Positions 1-6,735 are shown, counted from the first letter of the stretch. The stretch: 9,231 nt of DNA from Verrucomicrobiia bacterium (GCA_025061935.1 JANWZY010000109.1:1-9231), one strand, 5' to 3'. Program-made: numbers and translations. The notes: generated by a model from the letters alone, not told the origin.

Positions 1-27
1 GACAGAACGCAAAAGCGCACCTCCCCT

Positions 28-87
28 CTGCGCTTTGACAAGCGCGGCTACGGGGTGACGACCGTAGCTACGTTTGTAAAAACGTGG
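28..87. repeat. Inverted pair 1 of REP-like elements
   Basis: The copy at 28-51 (minus sense, stem GCGCTT/AAGCGC at 30-35 and 40-45) faces the copy at 64-87 (plus sense, stem ACGTTT/AAACGT at 70-75 and 80-85). Their CTAC (48-51) and GTAG (64-67) ends are separated by 12 bases. The two arms could also pair with each other to form one long cruciform. Confidence 0.7.
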
Positions 88-116
88 AATGAACCCATGA
101 CCGATTCTCCTGCCGC

Positions 117-184
117 CTGCGCTTTAACAAGCGCAGCTACAGCCGAGGCGGCCCATTCCCGTAGCTGCGTTTGTAAAAACGCGG
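117..184. repeat. Inverted pair 2 of REP-like elements
   Basis: The copy at 117-140 (minus sense, stem arms 119-124 and 129-134) faces the copy at 161-184 (plus sense, stem GCGTTT/AAACGC at 167-172 and 177-182). CTAC ends at 140 and GTAG begins at 161, leaving 20 bases between. This is the same head-to-head arrangement as pair 1. Confidence 0.7.
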
Positions 185-258
185 AGCCAATTGAGGCCGG
201 GTCTGGGCCGTTCTGCGTTTTGACACGCGCAGCTACACAGCCTCACACCCGACCCATT

Positions 259-278
259 CAGCCTAAAGGCTGGACTAC
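259..278 (-). repeat. Second-type REP-like hairpin
   Basis: On the plus strand this reads CAGCC (259-263), loop TAAA (264-267), GGCTG (268-272), two bases, then CTAC (275-278). On the minus strand it is therefore GTAG, two bases, a perfect 5-bp stem and a 4-base loop. That is the same layout as the main family, but with a different stem and loop sequence. It lies between the fifth and sixth copies of the main family. Confidence 0.5.
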
Positions 279-370
279 AAACGGGCTTTTGTCTGGCGCG
301 CGTTGCGGCAATGAGTGAACGAGCGCTCAATCCCACAGGCCCGACTGCGCTTTGACAAGCGCGGCTACGC

Positions 371-850
371 TTGAAACCGCCAAAAGTCGGCAGGGCGCAA
401 GACAATAGCTGGCCGTGTCAACGATGAGGCGGGAAGCGCAAACCGAAACATGGATGCCGTCAAATAGCTGCAGATAGAGCTAACACACCGCGCAGTTGGC
501 TGAGCTGCACCGTGAGGCCGTCGGGTCGGTTCCCCCGCCCTGTGCCCGACACCGGGTGATATTCTCATCGCCGAACCTTGCCCGACGCAGCCGGTGCCAG
601 CGCAGGCTTGTTGGCAGCTTTAGCTGCGGACGTGGGGTAGAACCTGCAAAACAGCCGACGATCGTTAAATGTGAGTCCACTAAGCTGAACAGCGGTGCCT
701 GGGTGCAGCACGGCCATGAATTGTAAAAAGGTCACGTTGGGTTTTCGCAGGTCAGGGTTTGTCCGGTACTTGCGAGCGGCGGCCTGCCCCAAGATTGAAT
801 GGGGTGACCATCCATCTGCGCGGGTTAAGGCGGAGCGGGCAAATTATATT
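371..850. other. Non-coding stretch with no recognisable gene
   Basis: About 480 bases. Short open frames exist on both strands, but none gives a recognisable protein or has a convincing ribosome binding site. Two small perfect hairpins are visible: GCAGC/GCTGC with loop TTTA at 614-627, and CCCCA/TGGGG with an 8-base loop at 787-804. Neither is followed by a T-run, and the first lacks the adjacent GTAG of the repeats to the left. I see nothing else here. Confidence 0.6.
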
Positions 851-851
851 C

Positions 852-879
852 TTGACGCGGTGGGAAGTTTTTTTAGGCT
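852..879 (+). promoter_or_regulatory. Candidate promoter for the cold-shock gene
   Basis: TTGACG (852-857) matches the sigma-70 -35 consensus at five of six positions. It is followed after 16 bases by TAGGCT (874-879), which keeps the T, A and final T of a -10 box. The spacer is AT-rich near its 3' end. Transcription would start near 886 and give a leader of about 110 bases before the start codon at 997. Long leaders are common on cspA-type mRNAs. The -10 match is weak. Confidence 0.4.
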
Positions 880-996
880 TTTAACCAAGGCATGAGCAAC
901 CGAAAGGTCCTGTAGTGCCGGATAGTCCCTTGCCGTTTAGGGGTATCCAGCGTGGTCCAAGCCGAGTTAGATGCTCTGCCCGCTGAGGAGAAGGCT

Positions 997-1212
997 ATGG
1001 CGAGTGGTAAGGTCAAGTGGTTCGATAACAAAAAGGGATACGGGTTCATTGCTCAGGAAGGGGGACAGGACGTATTCGTTCACCACACAAGCATAATCGG
1101 CACGGGCTACAAAACGTTGCGCGAAGGCGAGCTTGTCAGCTTCGAAATTGTTTCGACTGACAAAGGTCCGAAGGCTGAGAAAGTTCAGCGCATTAACCCC
1201 CCGAGACGGTAA
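997..1212 (+). CDS. Cold-shock protein, CspA family
   Basis: A 71-residue single cold-shock domain, the usual length of the family. These are small beta-barrel proteins that bind single-stranded RNA and DNA and act as RNA chaperones or antiterminators in the cytoplasm. The RNP1 motif KGYGFI is at residues 13-18 and the RNP2 motif VFVHH at 26-30, the two aromatic strands that contact nucleic acid. The N-terminus GKVKWF is also canonical. I chose ATG 997 because a purine-rich GAGGAG (985-990) sits 6 bases upstream. The same frame is open back to a GTG at 952, but that would add 15 residues unlike the family. The gene stands alone, with its own candidate promoter and a leader of about 110 bases, so cold or growth-phase control through the leader is plausible but not shown. 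Which Csp paralogue it is cannot be told. Confidence 0.95.
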   Translation: MASGKVKWFDNKKGYGFIAQEGGQDVFVHHTSIIGTGYKTLREGELVSFEIVSTDKGPKAEKVQRINPPRR

Positions 1213-1220
1213 AAAACCGT
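1206..1220 (+). other. Small hairpin across the csp stop codon
   Basis: ACGGT (1206-1210) and ACCGT (1216-1220) form a perfect 5-bp stem around a five-A loop. The stem overlaps the TAA stop of the cold-shock gene (1210-1212). No T-run follows, so it is not a standard intrinsic terminator. Any role is unknown. Confidence 0.3.
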
Positions 1221-1253
1221 AAACTACTGCAGACCCGACGAGCCGGCGCAAGG

Positions 1254-1281
1254 TTGATCTTGTGCGCAGGCGGGCTAACTT
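1254..1281 (+). promoter_or_regulatory. Possible promoter upstream of hemW
   Basis: TTGATC (1254-1259) and TAACTT (1276-1281) are spaced by 16 bases, in the gap between the cold-shock gene and hemW. The match to sigma-70 consensus is partial (four and three of six). An imperfect stem pairing GCGCA (1246-1250) with TGCGC (1263-1267) overlaps it. Weak evidence. Confidence 0.25.
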
Positions 1282-1318
1282 AACCGGTGCTTGTGCATCG
1301 CTTTGAGTTTCGAGGCAG

Positions 1319-2464
1319 ATGGCGCACCGGGTAAGCAGCCTGTACGTGCACGTGCCGTTTTGTATCGGCAAGTGCGGGTATTGCGCGTTCTACTCCGAAC
1401 CGGCTTCGGACGAGCTTGTTGACCGGTTTTTGGACGCGCTGGCGCGTGAACTCGCGCTTGTTGCCCCCGACTTGGCGCCAAAGTCGGTGTACGTTGGAGG
1501 TGGCACGCCCACCGTGCTCGGTTTCCACCGTCTAGAGCGGCTGTTCCGGGAATTAGGCCGGGTGATTACGCCCTGCGCAGCGGATGAGCTGACCGTAGAA
1601 TGCAATCCTGCCACAGTCACGAGCGCCAAAGCGCGACTGCTCCGCTCGCTGGGCGTTACCAGAGCCTCACTTGGCGTCCAGTCTCTGGACGACGAGCTTC
1701 TGATCCGGCTCGGGCGTCCGCACTCGCGCCGACAGGCGTTCGACGCATACGACGCATTGCGCGGAGCAGGGTTCGACAACGTCAATATTGACCTGATGTT
1801 TGCCATTCCTGGCCAGACAATGGAGATGTGGCGCCGCACGCTGGCCGAGGTCAAGGCGATGCGGCCTGAGCACTTGTCCTGTTACGAAATCACGTACGAG
1901 GAGGACACACCCCTGTTTGAGCTTATGGGTGCGGCAGAATCGGACGCGAATCACGAGCTTGCATGTGCAATGTACGAGGAGCTGCTCGACGCAGCCGCTG
2001 CTGCTGGCTACATCCAATACGAGGTTTCCAATTTCGCACTGGATGCAGCTCGATCCTGGGGCAGCGCCGGGGCAGCAGCTCCTGCTTTTGCGACTGCGGC
2101 GGTTCTGGCGACGCCGGGTGTCGCGGAGCGTATTCCTGCATATGCTTGCAAACACAACGTCAACTATTGGCGTGGTGGCGAGTTCTTCGGGCTTGGACCG
2201 AGCGCGGCCGGCTTCGTGCAAGGCATACACACGGCGAATATTGCGGACACGCGTCGGTATTGCGCGTTACTGGAGCAAGGGCTGCGTCCGATCGCGTTCG
2301 CTGAATTATTGCCCCCGCTCAAGCGCGCGGCCGAAGTGGCCGCGTTCGGGCTGCGTATGGTTGTTGGTTGGTCGTTCGAGGAGTTCAAGTCCGTGACAGG
2401 TTACGACCTGCAAAAGAATGGCGCGAAGAAATTGCAGAACTTGTCGAGCGCGGCTGGGGCGTGA
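1319..2464 (+). CDS. hemW: HemW-like radical SAM heme chaperone, frameshifted near the 3' end
   Basis: HemW is a radical-SAM-family heme chaperone, long misannotated as oxygen-independent coproporphyrinogen III oxidase. The cluster motif CxxxCxxC is at residues 15, 19 and 22, with F24 where true HemN has a further Cys. SAM-binding GGGTP follows near residues 60-64, and HNVNYW at 279-284 matches the HNxxYW motif of the family. Residues about 241-274 are an Ala/Gly-rich stretch of some 34 residues where E. coli HemW has only about four. The frame ends at TGA 2462-2464 after 381 residues, but the last 16 residues are unlike the family. The missing C-terminus lies in the -1 frame, joining at the A-run 2412-2415 and ending at 2541. 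Restoring one A gives 407 residues. Either the gene is damaged, the base is a sequencing error, or ribosomes shift here. The start ATG 1319 has only a close GAGG (1312-1315). Confidence 0.85.
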   Translation: MAHRVSSLYVHVPFCIGKCGYCAFYSEPASDELVDRFLDALARELALVAPDLAPKSVYVGGGTPTVLGFHRLERLFRELGRVITPCAADELTVECNPATVTSAKARLLRSLGVTRASLGVQSLDDELLIRLGRPHSRRQAFDAYDALRGAGFDNVNIDLMFAIPGQTMEMWRRTLAEVKAMRPEHLSCYEITYEEDTPLFELMGAAESDANHELACAMYEELLDAAAAAGYIQYEVSNFALDAARSWGSAGAAAPAFATAAVLATPGVAERIPAYACKHNVNYWRGGEFFGLGPSAAGFVQGIHTANIADTRRYCALLEQGLRPIAFAELLPPLKRAAEVAAFGLRMVVGWSFEEFKSVTGYDLQKNGAKKLQNLSSAAGA

Positions 2465-2541
2465 GCACGCCCGCGGGTTTCAGGCTCACTAAAGAGGGTC
2501 TTCGGTTTGCTGACGCAGTGGCGGAAATGTTCCTCCGTTGA
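2413..2541 (+). pseudogene. hemW: Displaced C-terminal part of hemW in the -1 frame
   Basis: Reading from AAA 2413 to TGA 2539-2541 gives 42 residues and a stop. They include EWREEIAELVERGWGV, then GFRLTKEGLRFAD, ending in FLR. This is the winged-helix-like C-terminal end expected of HemW: a Glu/Arg-rich helix, a GFRLT hairpin and the GLRFAD helix. It continues directly from the GYDL motif of the upstream frame. It has no start codon of its own in a sensible place. The junction is the four-A run at 2412-2415, so loss of one A from a run of five explains the break. Confidence 0.75.
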
Positions 2542-2586
2542 AGCTGCACGCGCGCAGGAAAAACGTCCAAAAACCTAGCTTGCGGT

Positions 2587-2627
2587 TGCGCCGCCAGCGC
2601 GCTCGGCGGCGCAGCCGGGAAATTTTT
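2587..2627 (+). terminator. Probable intrinsic terminator after hemW
   Basis: TGCGCCGCC (2587-2595) and GGCGGCGCA (2605-2613) form a perfect 9-bp, very GC-rich stem with a 9-base loop. A run of five T follows at 2623-2627. The T-run starts 9 bases after the stem, which is further than ideal. It lies 45 bases downstream of the restored hemW stop at 2541 and upstream of dnaB, as expected for a hemW terminator. Confidence 0.5.
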
Positions 2628-2641
2628 GAAACGCGCAAACT

Positions 2642-2670
2642 TTGGCTGGCGTTATGCGCGCGGCACTATA
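2642..2670 (+). promoter_or_regulatory. Possible dnaB-bamA promoter
   Basis: TTGGCT (2642-2647), 17 bases, then ACTATA (2665-2670). The TATA core and spacing are acceptable, but both hexamers deviate from consensus. It would give a leader of about 80 bases before ATG 2757 and fits directly behind the hemW terminator. Confidence 0.25.
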
Positions 2671-2756
2671 GGATTCGGCGTTGTGAATTTTGTGGTGAAA
2701 GGCGTGAAAAATTTTGTGTCGTCGCCTGTGTCCCGGCCGGATTTGATGTGGCTCGT

Positions 2757-4235
2757 ATGATTGATAAAGCACAAGTTGCGGCTGCACAGCCAGAAACTGC
2801 TGACTTGAGAAACGCGCGCTCGGCGCGCAAGTCGGCGCCGGCTGCGCCTGCGCCCGATGTATTGGGCCGGCTCCCGCCGCATGCGCCGGAGGCCGAGCAG
2901 GGCGTGCTAGGATGCATTTTGCTCTCGCCAAACGAATGCCTTGGCGAGTGCGTGGCCAAAATCAAGTCCGGGGCAGAGGTGTTCTACGACCTGCGACACC
3001 AGGCAATTTACAACACGCTGGTCGAGATGTACGACCAGCGCCAGCCGATCGACCTGATCACGCTGCGTCAGCGACTTAAAGACAAGCAACTGTTCGACCA
3101 GGTGGGTGGCGAGAATTACTTAATGACGCTGCAGAGCTGTGTGCCGTCGCCGGCCAACCTGCCGTATTACCTCGACGTGGTGCATCAGAAGTATGTGCTC
3201 CGGAAAATGATTCAGACCTGCTCGAAGATTATCACGCGCCTGTACGAGTGTGAGGGCGACGCTGATGAGCTGCTCGATGAGGTCGAGCGCGACGTGTTGC
3301 GCGTGAGCGAGGAACGCGTCGAAGCCACGTCCCTAAACACGAAGCAACTTGTACGGGACGCATTCCGCGTGATCGAAGAATACCACGCGCGCAGGGGCAC
3401 ATTTAGCGGGATCACTACTGGCTATCCGGACTTGGACAGGTTAACCGACGGCCTGCACGCGGGCGAGATGATTGTAATTGCGGCGCGGCCAGGGATGGGC
3501 AAGACAAGCATTGCGCTTAATATTGCCGAGCATGTGGCGGTGGACCTAAAGCTGCCTGTGGCAGTGTTCAGCCTTGAAATGACCGCTGTCTCGCTCATGG
3601 TGCGATTGATCTGCTCGCGCGCGCGCATAAACCTACGCGCGCTCCGTGACGGGTTCGTTGCGCATTCAGAGTTCCCCCGATTGACCGGCGCAGCCGGCGA
3701 TTTTTCCGCTTCGCCATTGTACATAGACGACGCGGCTGGACTTTCGATACTGCAGTTGCGCGCACGCGCACGCAGGCTCTGGCAGCAGTACGGCATCAAA
3801 CTTTTTATCGTGGACTACTTGCAGTTGCTCCATTCCACCTCGCGGCGTGCTGAGAACAGGCAGCAAGAAATAGCCGACATATCCGGGGGGCTGAAAGCGT
3901 TGGCCAAGGAGCTTAACGTGCCCATAATCGTGTTGAGCCAGTTGAATCGTGAGCCTGAGAAACGCGAGTCGGGCGCGCCGCCACGGCTCTCTGACCTGCG
4001 CGAGTCGGGCGCGATCGAGCAGGATGCGGACGTGGTCGGGTTGCTTTATAAGCCTGGCAAGCCCGGTGCAGACGATGAAGAGTCGGGGTTAAACGACGAC
4101 CGCGGCGCTACACCGATGCGGCTGCTGATTGCCAAGCAGCGCAACGGGCCGACGGGCGAGATAGACCTGACGTTTTTCAGGGCTTACACTCGATTCGAAA
4201 GCGCAACCAAAGGGAATCTCCAAGATGGCTTGTAA
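2757..4235 (+). CDS. dnaB: Replicative DNA helicase DnaB
   Basis: DnaB is the hexameric ATP-driven 5'-3' helicase that unwinds DNA at the replication fork. From ATG 2757 the protein has 492 residues, the family's usual size. After an Ala/Pro-rich tail, the N-terminal helical domain spans about residues 38-145, with the typical opening PHAPEAEQGVLGCIL. The RecA-type motor follows from about residue 205. Walker A ARPGMGKT is at 243-250 and Walker B IVDYLQLL at 351-358. SQLNRE leads into RLSDLRESGAIEQDADVV, and KQRNGPTG begins at K460; its Lys and Arg act in trans on a neighbour's ATP. No intein is seen. The same frame is open back to a TTG at 2538, but that stretch crosses the terminator hairpin, is Arg/Cys-rich and is unlike DnaB, so I reject it. 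ATG 2757 lacks a clear Shine-Dalgarno. GTG 2748 is an alternative start. The stop overlaps bamA by 11 bases. Confidence 0.96.
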   Translation: MIDKAQVAAAQPETADLRNARSARKSAPAAPAPDVLGRLPPHAPEAEQGVLGCILLSPNECLGECVAKIKSGAEVFYDLRHQAIYNTLVEMYDQRQPIDLITLRQRLKDKQLFDQVGGENYLMTLQSCVPSPANLPYYLDVVHQKYVLRKMIQTCSKIITRLYECEGDADELLDEVERDVLRVSEERVEATSLNTKQLVRDAFRVIEEYHARRGTFSGITTGYPDLDRLTDGLHAGEMIVIAARPGMGKTSIALNIAEHVAVDLKLPVAVFSLEMTAVSLMVRLICSRARINLRALRDGFVAHSEFPRLTGAAGDFSASPLYIDDAAGLSILQLRARARRLWQQYGIKLFIVDYLQLLHSTSRRAENRQQEIADISGGLKALAKELNVPIIVLSQLNREPEKRESGAPPRLSDLRESGAIEQDADVVGLLYKPGKPGADDEESGLNDDRGATPMRLLIAKQRNGPTGEIDLTFFRAYTRFESATKGNLQDGL

Positions 4236-6735
4236 ACCACGGTTGGCGTCACGCCCGTTCGCGCTTTTGCTGCTAGCGTGTTTTGTCGTGTTCGGATGGC
4301 GAGAGCTGGGCCTCGGCCAAGCCACGCAGCCCAGGATAGCCAAGATCGAGATCAAGCACTTCGGCCCACCCGCGTTAGCCGACGCATTGGTGCGCGGGCA
4401 TATCCGAATCAAGGAGGGCGACCCGTACAACCCGGCGGCAATTGATGACGACATTCGCGCGCTGTACGCGACAGGCCTGTTTTACAACATTCGTGTAGCC
4501 GAGGAGCGGACACGCGACGGGGTAATACTCACATACCTTCTGCAGGGCAAGCCGCGCCTGACCGCAATCAAGTTTTCAGGCAACAAGAAATTCGGCGACG
4601 CCAAGCTCCGCAAACGGCTCAGCTCGAAAGTTGGCGAACCGCTCGACGAGCGGAAACTGTTCAATGACTGTCTCGAAATCCAGAAGCTGTACCAGAAATC
4701 CGGCTATCCTGAGACCGAGGTGAAGTACACGCTGAACATAGACGAGGCTGCCGGGCGCGGTTCGGTCACGTTCGAGATCAAGGAGAGCCCGAAGACAAAA
4801 ATCATCGAAGTACAATTCGTTGGCGCGAAAGCGTTCTCGCAAAAAAAGCTCCGCAAGGTCATCAAGACGCGCAGGTATTGGATGTTTTCTTGGTTGACAG
4901 GCAGCGGCGTGCTCAAACGTGACCAGCTCGAAGACGACAAAGACCGGTTAAACGAGTTTTACTGGGAACGCGGCTACATAGATTTCGAGCTTAAAGACGT
5001 GCAGTACGAGTACCCGGCGCCGAATAAAATGCGCGTCAAGTTTATCATCTTCGAGGGTAACCAGTACAAGGTGGGCGCGATCAGTTTCACCGGGGCCACG
5101 CTGCTCCCTACAAACGCGCTCAGTCCCCAGTTCCGGCCCGGGGCCAAACCGCCGAAGGGCGTCTCCGCAAGGGACTGGGCAGAAATGGTGCAATTGAACG
5201 AGGCGTTCCGGATGAAGGAAGGCGACGTGTTCACCCCGAAGGGGCTGCAAAAAAACATCGAGGCTATCGAAGACTTCTACGGCGCCAAAGGCTACATAGA
5301 CGTGCGGGCTGGTTCCCCCAACCTCCGCGTTCGGAAAGTGCCAAATGTCGAGAAAGGCACGATTGATCTGGAGTTCCAGATCACCGAGGGCCAAAAGTCG
5401 TACATCGAAAAGATCGAGATCCGGGGCAACACCAAAACCAAGGACCGTGTGATCCGGCGCGAGCTTGCCGTGTCCCCAGGCGAGACTTTCGACATGGTTA
5501 GGGTCAAACTGAGCCAGAAACGCCTCGAAGGCCTCCAGTATTTTGAAAAGGTTGATCTGCGACCCGAGCCGACCGATATCGCGCCGAACCGCAAAAACCT
5601 TGTGGTTAGCGTCGAGGAGAAGCCCACGGGCATGTTCACCGTAGGCGCGGGCTTTAGCTCGATCGATTATTTGATGGGGTTCGTAAGTCTCACCCAGGGC
5701 AACTTTGACCTGTTCAACCCGCCCACATTCATGGGCGGCGGCCAAAAAGCGCGGTTATACCTCTCGCTCGGCACGCGCCGGCGCGACGCCGTGCTCACTT
5801 TCATCGAGCCGTGGTTCCTAGACCAGCGCCTCGAGCTAGGCATAGACTTGTACCACCATTGGCTCGATTACCAAAGCCTTTATAACCTTTACGAAGAAGT
5901 CCGGACCGGCGCGCGGCTGAGCCTGACCAAAGCACTTTGGCGCGAAAACCTGATCGGGCGCCTCAGCTACACGATTGAGGACGTAGGCATATTGCTCGAT
6001 CCGGATCTCGCCTCAACCAATGTGCCGAGCACGCTCTGGGCCGAAAAGGGGTATAATCTTTTGTCGCGCCTAGGGGCTATGCTCGCCTATGACACGCGGA
6101 ACAGCCCGTTCTTGCCGGACCGGGGCCAGCGCACCGAGCTGATGGGCGAGATCACCGGCGGGCTGCTCGGCGGTGACAAAGATTTTTACAGGCTCGAGCT
6201 GCGCAGCTCCTGGTACTTTAGAGGCCTCGCGCGTGGGCATGTGCTCGAGCTGTCCGGGCGCGCAGGCGTGGCCGACGCATTCGGCGACACACCGGATGTG
6301 CCGTTTTACGACCGGTTTTATCTTGGTGGCCTGTATTCGCTGCGCGGTTACAGGTACCGCGCCATCGGGCCGAAAGAGCTGGTGGGCGACCGCGGGCTCG
6401 AACCTGTGGGCGGCAACACGTATTGGTTCGGGTCGGCGGAATACAGCATACCCGTCATTGGTAACGAGCGAGTCTCGGTCCGATTTGCAGTCTTCTACGA
6501 CATCGGCATGGTATATCCGGAGCCGTTCAGCTTCACGCAGGCAAGGTTTATTGATCCGGGCACAGGCCGAGAAATCTCCACGGGTTCATACGCGGATAAC
6601 TGGGGGGTCGGCCTGCGCTTGAATCTGCCGATCGGCCCGTTGCGCCTCGATTACGGCTTCCCGATCACACACGACCCGAGTGTGAGCAGCGCCGGGCGAT
6701 TCCAGTTCGGCGTCGGCTACACCAGACAATTTTGA
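4225..6735 (+). CDS. bamA: Outer membrane protein assembly factor BamA
   Basis: BamA (Omp85 family) is the outer-membrane pore that folds and inserts beta-barrel proteins. The protein has 836 residues. A signal peptide occupies about residues 1-33 (basic start, hydrophobic FALLLLACFVVF, likely cut after GQA). Five POTRA domains follow, starting near residues 37, 113, 190, 282 and 393; these face the periplasm and bind clients. The barrel runs from about 470 to the end. It contains the loop-6 motif LRGY at 706-709, with R707 equivalent to the invariant VRGF arginine, and ends in an aromatic beta-signal with terminal F836. The fourth POTRA carries an extra stretch of about 40 residues (about 290-335). 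AGGGA at 4211-4215 is a ribosome binding site 9 bases before the ATG. The gene overlaps dnaB by 11 bases, suggesting one transcript and translational coupling. Genes often found after bamA elsewhere (skp, lpxD) are absent here; the next gene is convergent. Confidence 0.95.
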   Translation: MACKPRLASRPFALLLLACFVVFGWRELGLGQATQPRIAKIEIKHFGPPALADALVRGHIRIKEGDPYNPAAIDDDIRALYATGLFYNIRVAEERTRDGVILTYLLQGKPRLTAIKFSGNKKFGDAKLRKRLSSKVGEPLDERKLFNDCLEIQKLYQKSGYPETEVKYTLNIDEAAGRGSVTFEIKESPKTKIIEVQFVGAKAFSQKKLRKVIKTRRYWMFSWLTGSGVLKRDQLEDDKDRLNEFYWERGYIDFELKDVQYEYPAPNKMRVKFIIFEGNQYKVGAISFTGATLLPTNALSPQFRPGAKPPKGVSARDWAEMVQLNEAFRMKEGDVFTPKGLQKNIEAIEDFYGAKGYIDVRAGSPNLRVRKVPNVEKGTIDLEFQITEGQKSYIEKIEIRGNTKTKDRVIRRELAVSPGETFDMVRVKLSQKRLEGLQYFEKVDLRPEPTDIAPNRKNLVVSVEEKPTGMFTVGAGFSSIDYLMGFVSLTQGNFDLFNPPTFMGGGQKARLYLSLGTRRRDAVLTFIEPWFLDQRLELGIDLYHHWLDYQSLYNLYEEVRTGARLSLTKALWRENLIGRLSYTIEDVGILLDPDLASTNVPSTLWAEKGYNLLSRLGAMLAYDTRNSPFLPDRGQRTELMGEITGGLLGGDKDFYRLELRSSWYFRGLARGHVLELSGRAGVADAFGDTPDVPFYDRFYLGGLYSLRGYRYRAIGPKELVGDRGLEPVGGNTYWFGSAEYSIPVIGNERVSVRFAVFYDIGMVYPEPFSFTQARFIDPGTGREISTGSYADNWGVGLRLNLPIGPLRLDYGFPITHDPSVSSAGRFQFGVGYTRQF

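Larger units (their letters stand above)
28..368. repeat. REP/BIME-like array of hairpin elements
   Basis: Six copies of a 24-base element lie at 28-51, 64-87, 117-140, 161-184, 213-236 and 345-368. Those at 64 and 161 read on the plus strand; the other four read on the minus strand. Read in the same sense, each has GTAG, two bases (CT or CC), a six-base stem arm, a tetraloop GTAA, GTCA or GTTA, and the second arm. Stems are perfect in five copies (GCGCTT/AAGCGC, GCGTTT/AAACGC, ACGTTT/AAACGT) and degenerate in the copy at 213. Stem changes are compensatory. Loop centres are spaced about 40, 49, 48, 48 and then 132 bases, the last interval containing a second-type element. A GTAG tetranucleotide before a short hairpin and inverted pairing are hallmarks of REP elements mobilised by RAYT transposases. 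No such transposase is in the window. The REP assignment is inferred from architecture. Confidence 0.75.

Noticed and set aside
28..368. CRISPR array
   Set aside because: Copies alternate in orientation, each copy is an individual hairpin with a GTAG end, and spacers vary in length. CRISPR repeats are direct and evenly spaced. No cas gene is present.
55..405. Overlapping open frames on both strands across the repeat array (such as 55-318 plus and 124-405 minus)
   Set aside because: They are translations of the repeated hairpins, with recurring Cys/Asn/Ala-rich peptides, no ribosome binding site and no recognisable protein.
614..627. Another member of the second REP-like class (stem GCAGC/GCTGC, loop TTTA)
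   Set aside because: It lacks an adjacent GTAG at the required two-base distance, so only the hairpin is similar.
952..996. GTG start at 952 for the cold-shock gene
   Set aside because: It adds 15 residues foreign to the family, while ATG 997 has a well-placed GAGGAG.
1667..2230. Long minus-strand frame opposite hemW, and similar ones within hemW, dnaB and ispF
   Set aside because: These are shadows of the real genes with no independent start signal and no family resemblance.
2408..2419. Programmed -1 frameshift site in hemW
   Set aside because: The sequence is not an X XXY YYZ heptamer and no downstream pseudoknot is evident. A lost A in the A-run is the simpler explanation.
2538..2756. 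Upstream extension of dnaB to a TTG at 2538
   Set aside because: The added 73 residues are Arg/Cys-rich and unlike DnaB. The DNA there contains a terminator-like hairpin and overlaps the displaced end of hemW.
4948..5745. 265-codon open frame on the minus strand opposite bamA
   Set aside because: BamA is unmistakable on the plus strand. In GC-rich DNA the opposite frame is often open by codon bias, and the product resembles nothing.
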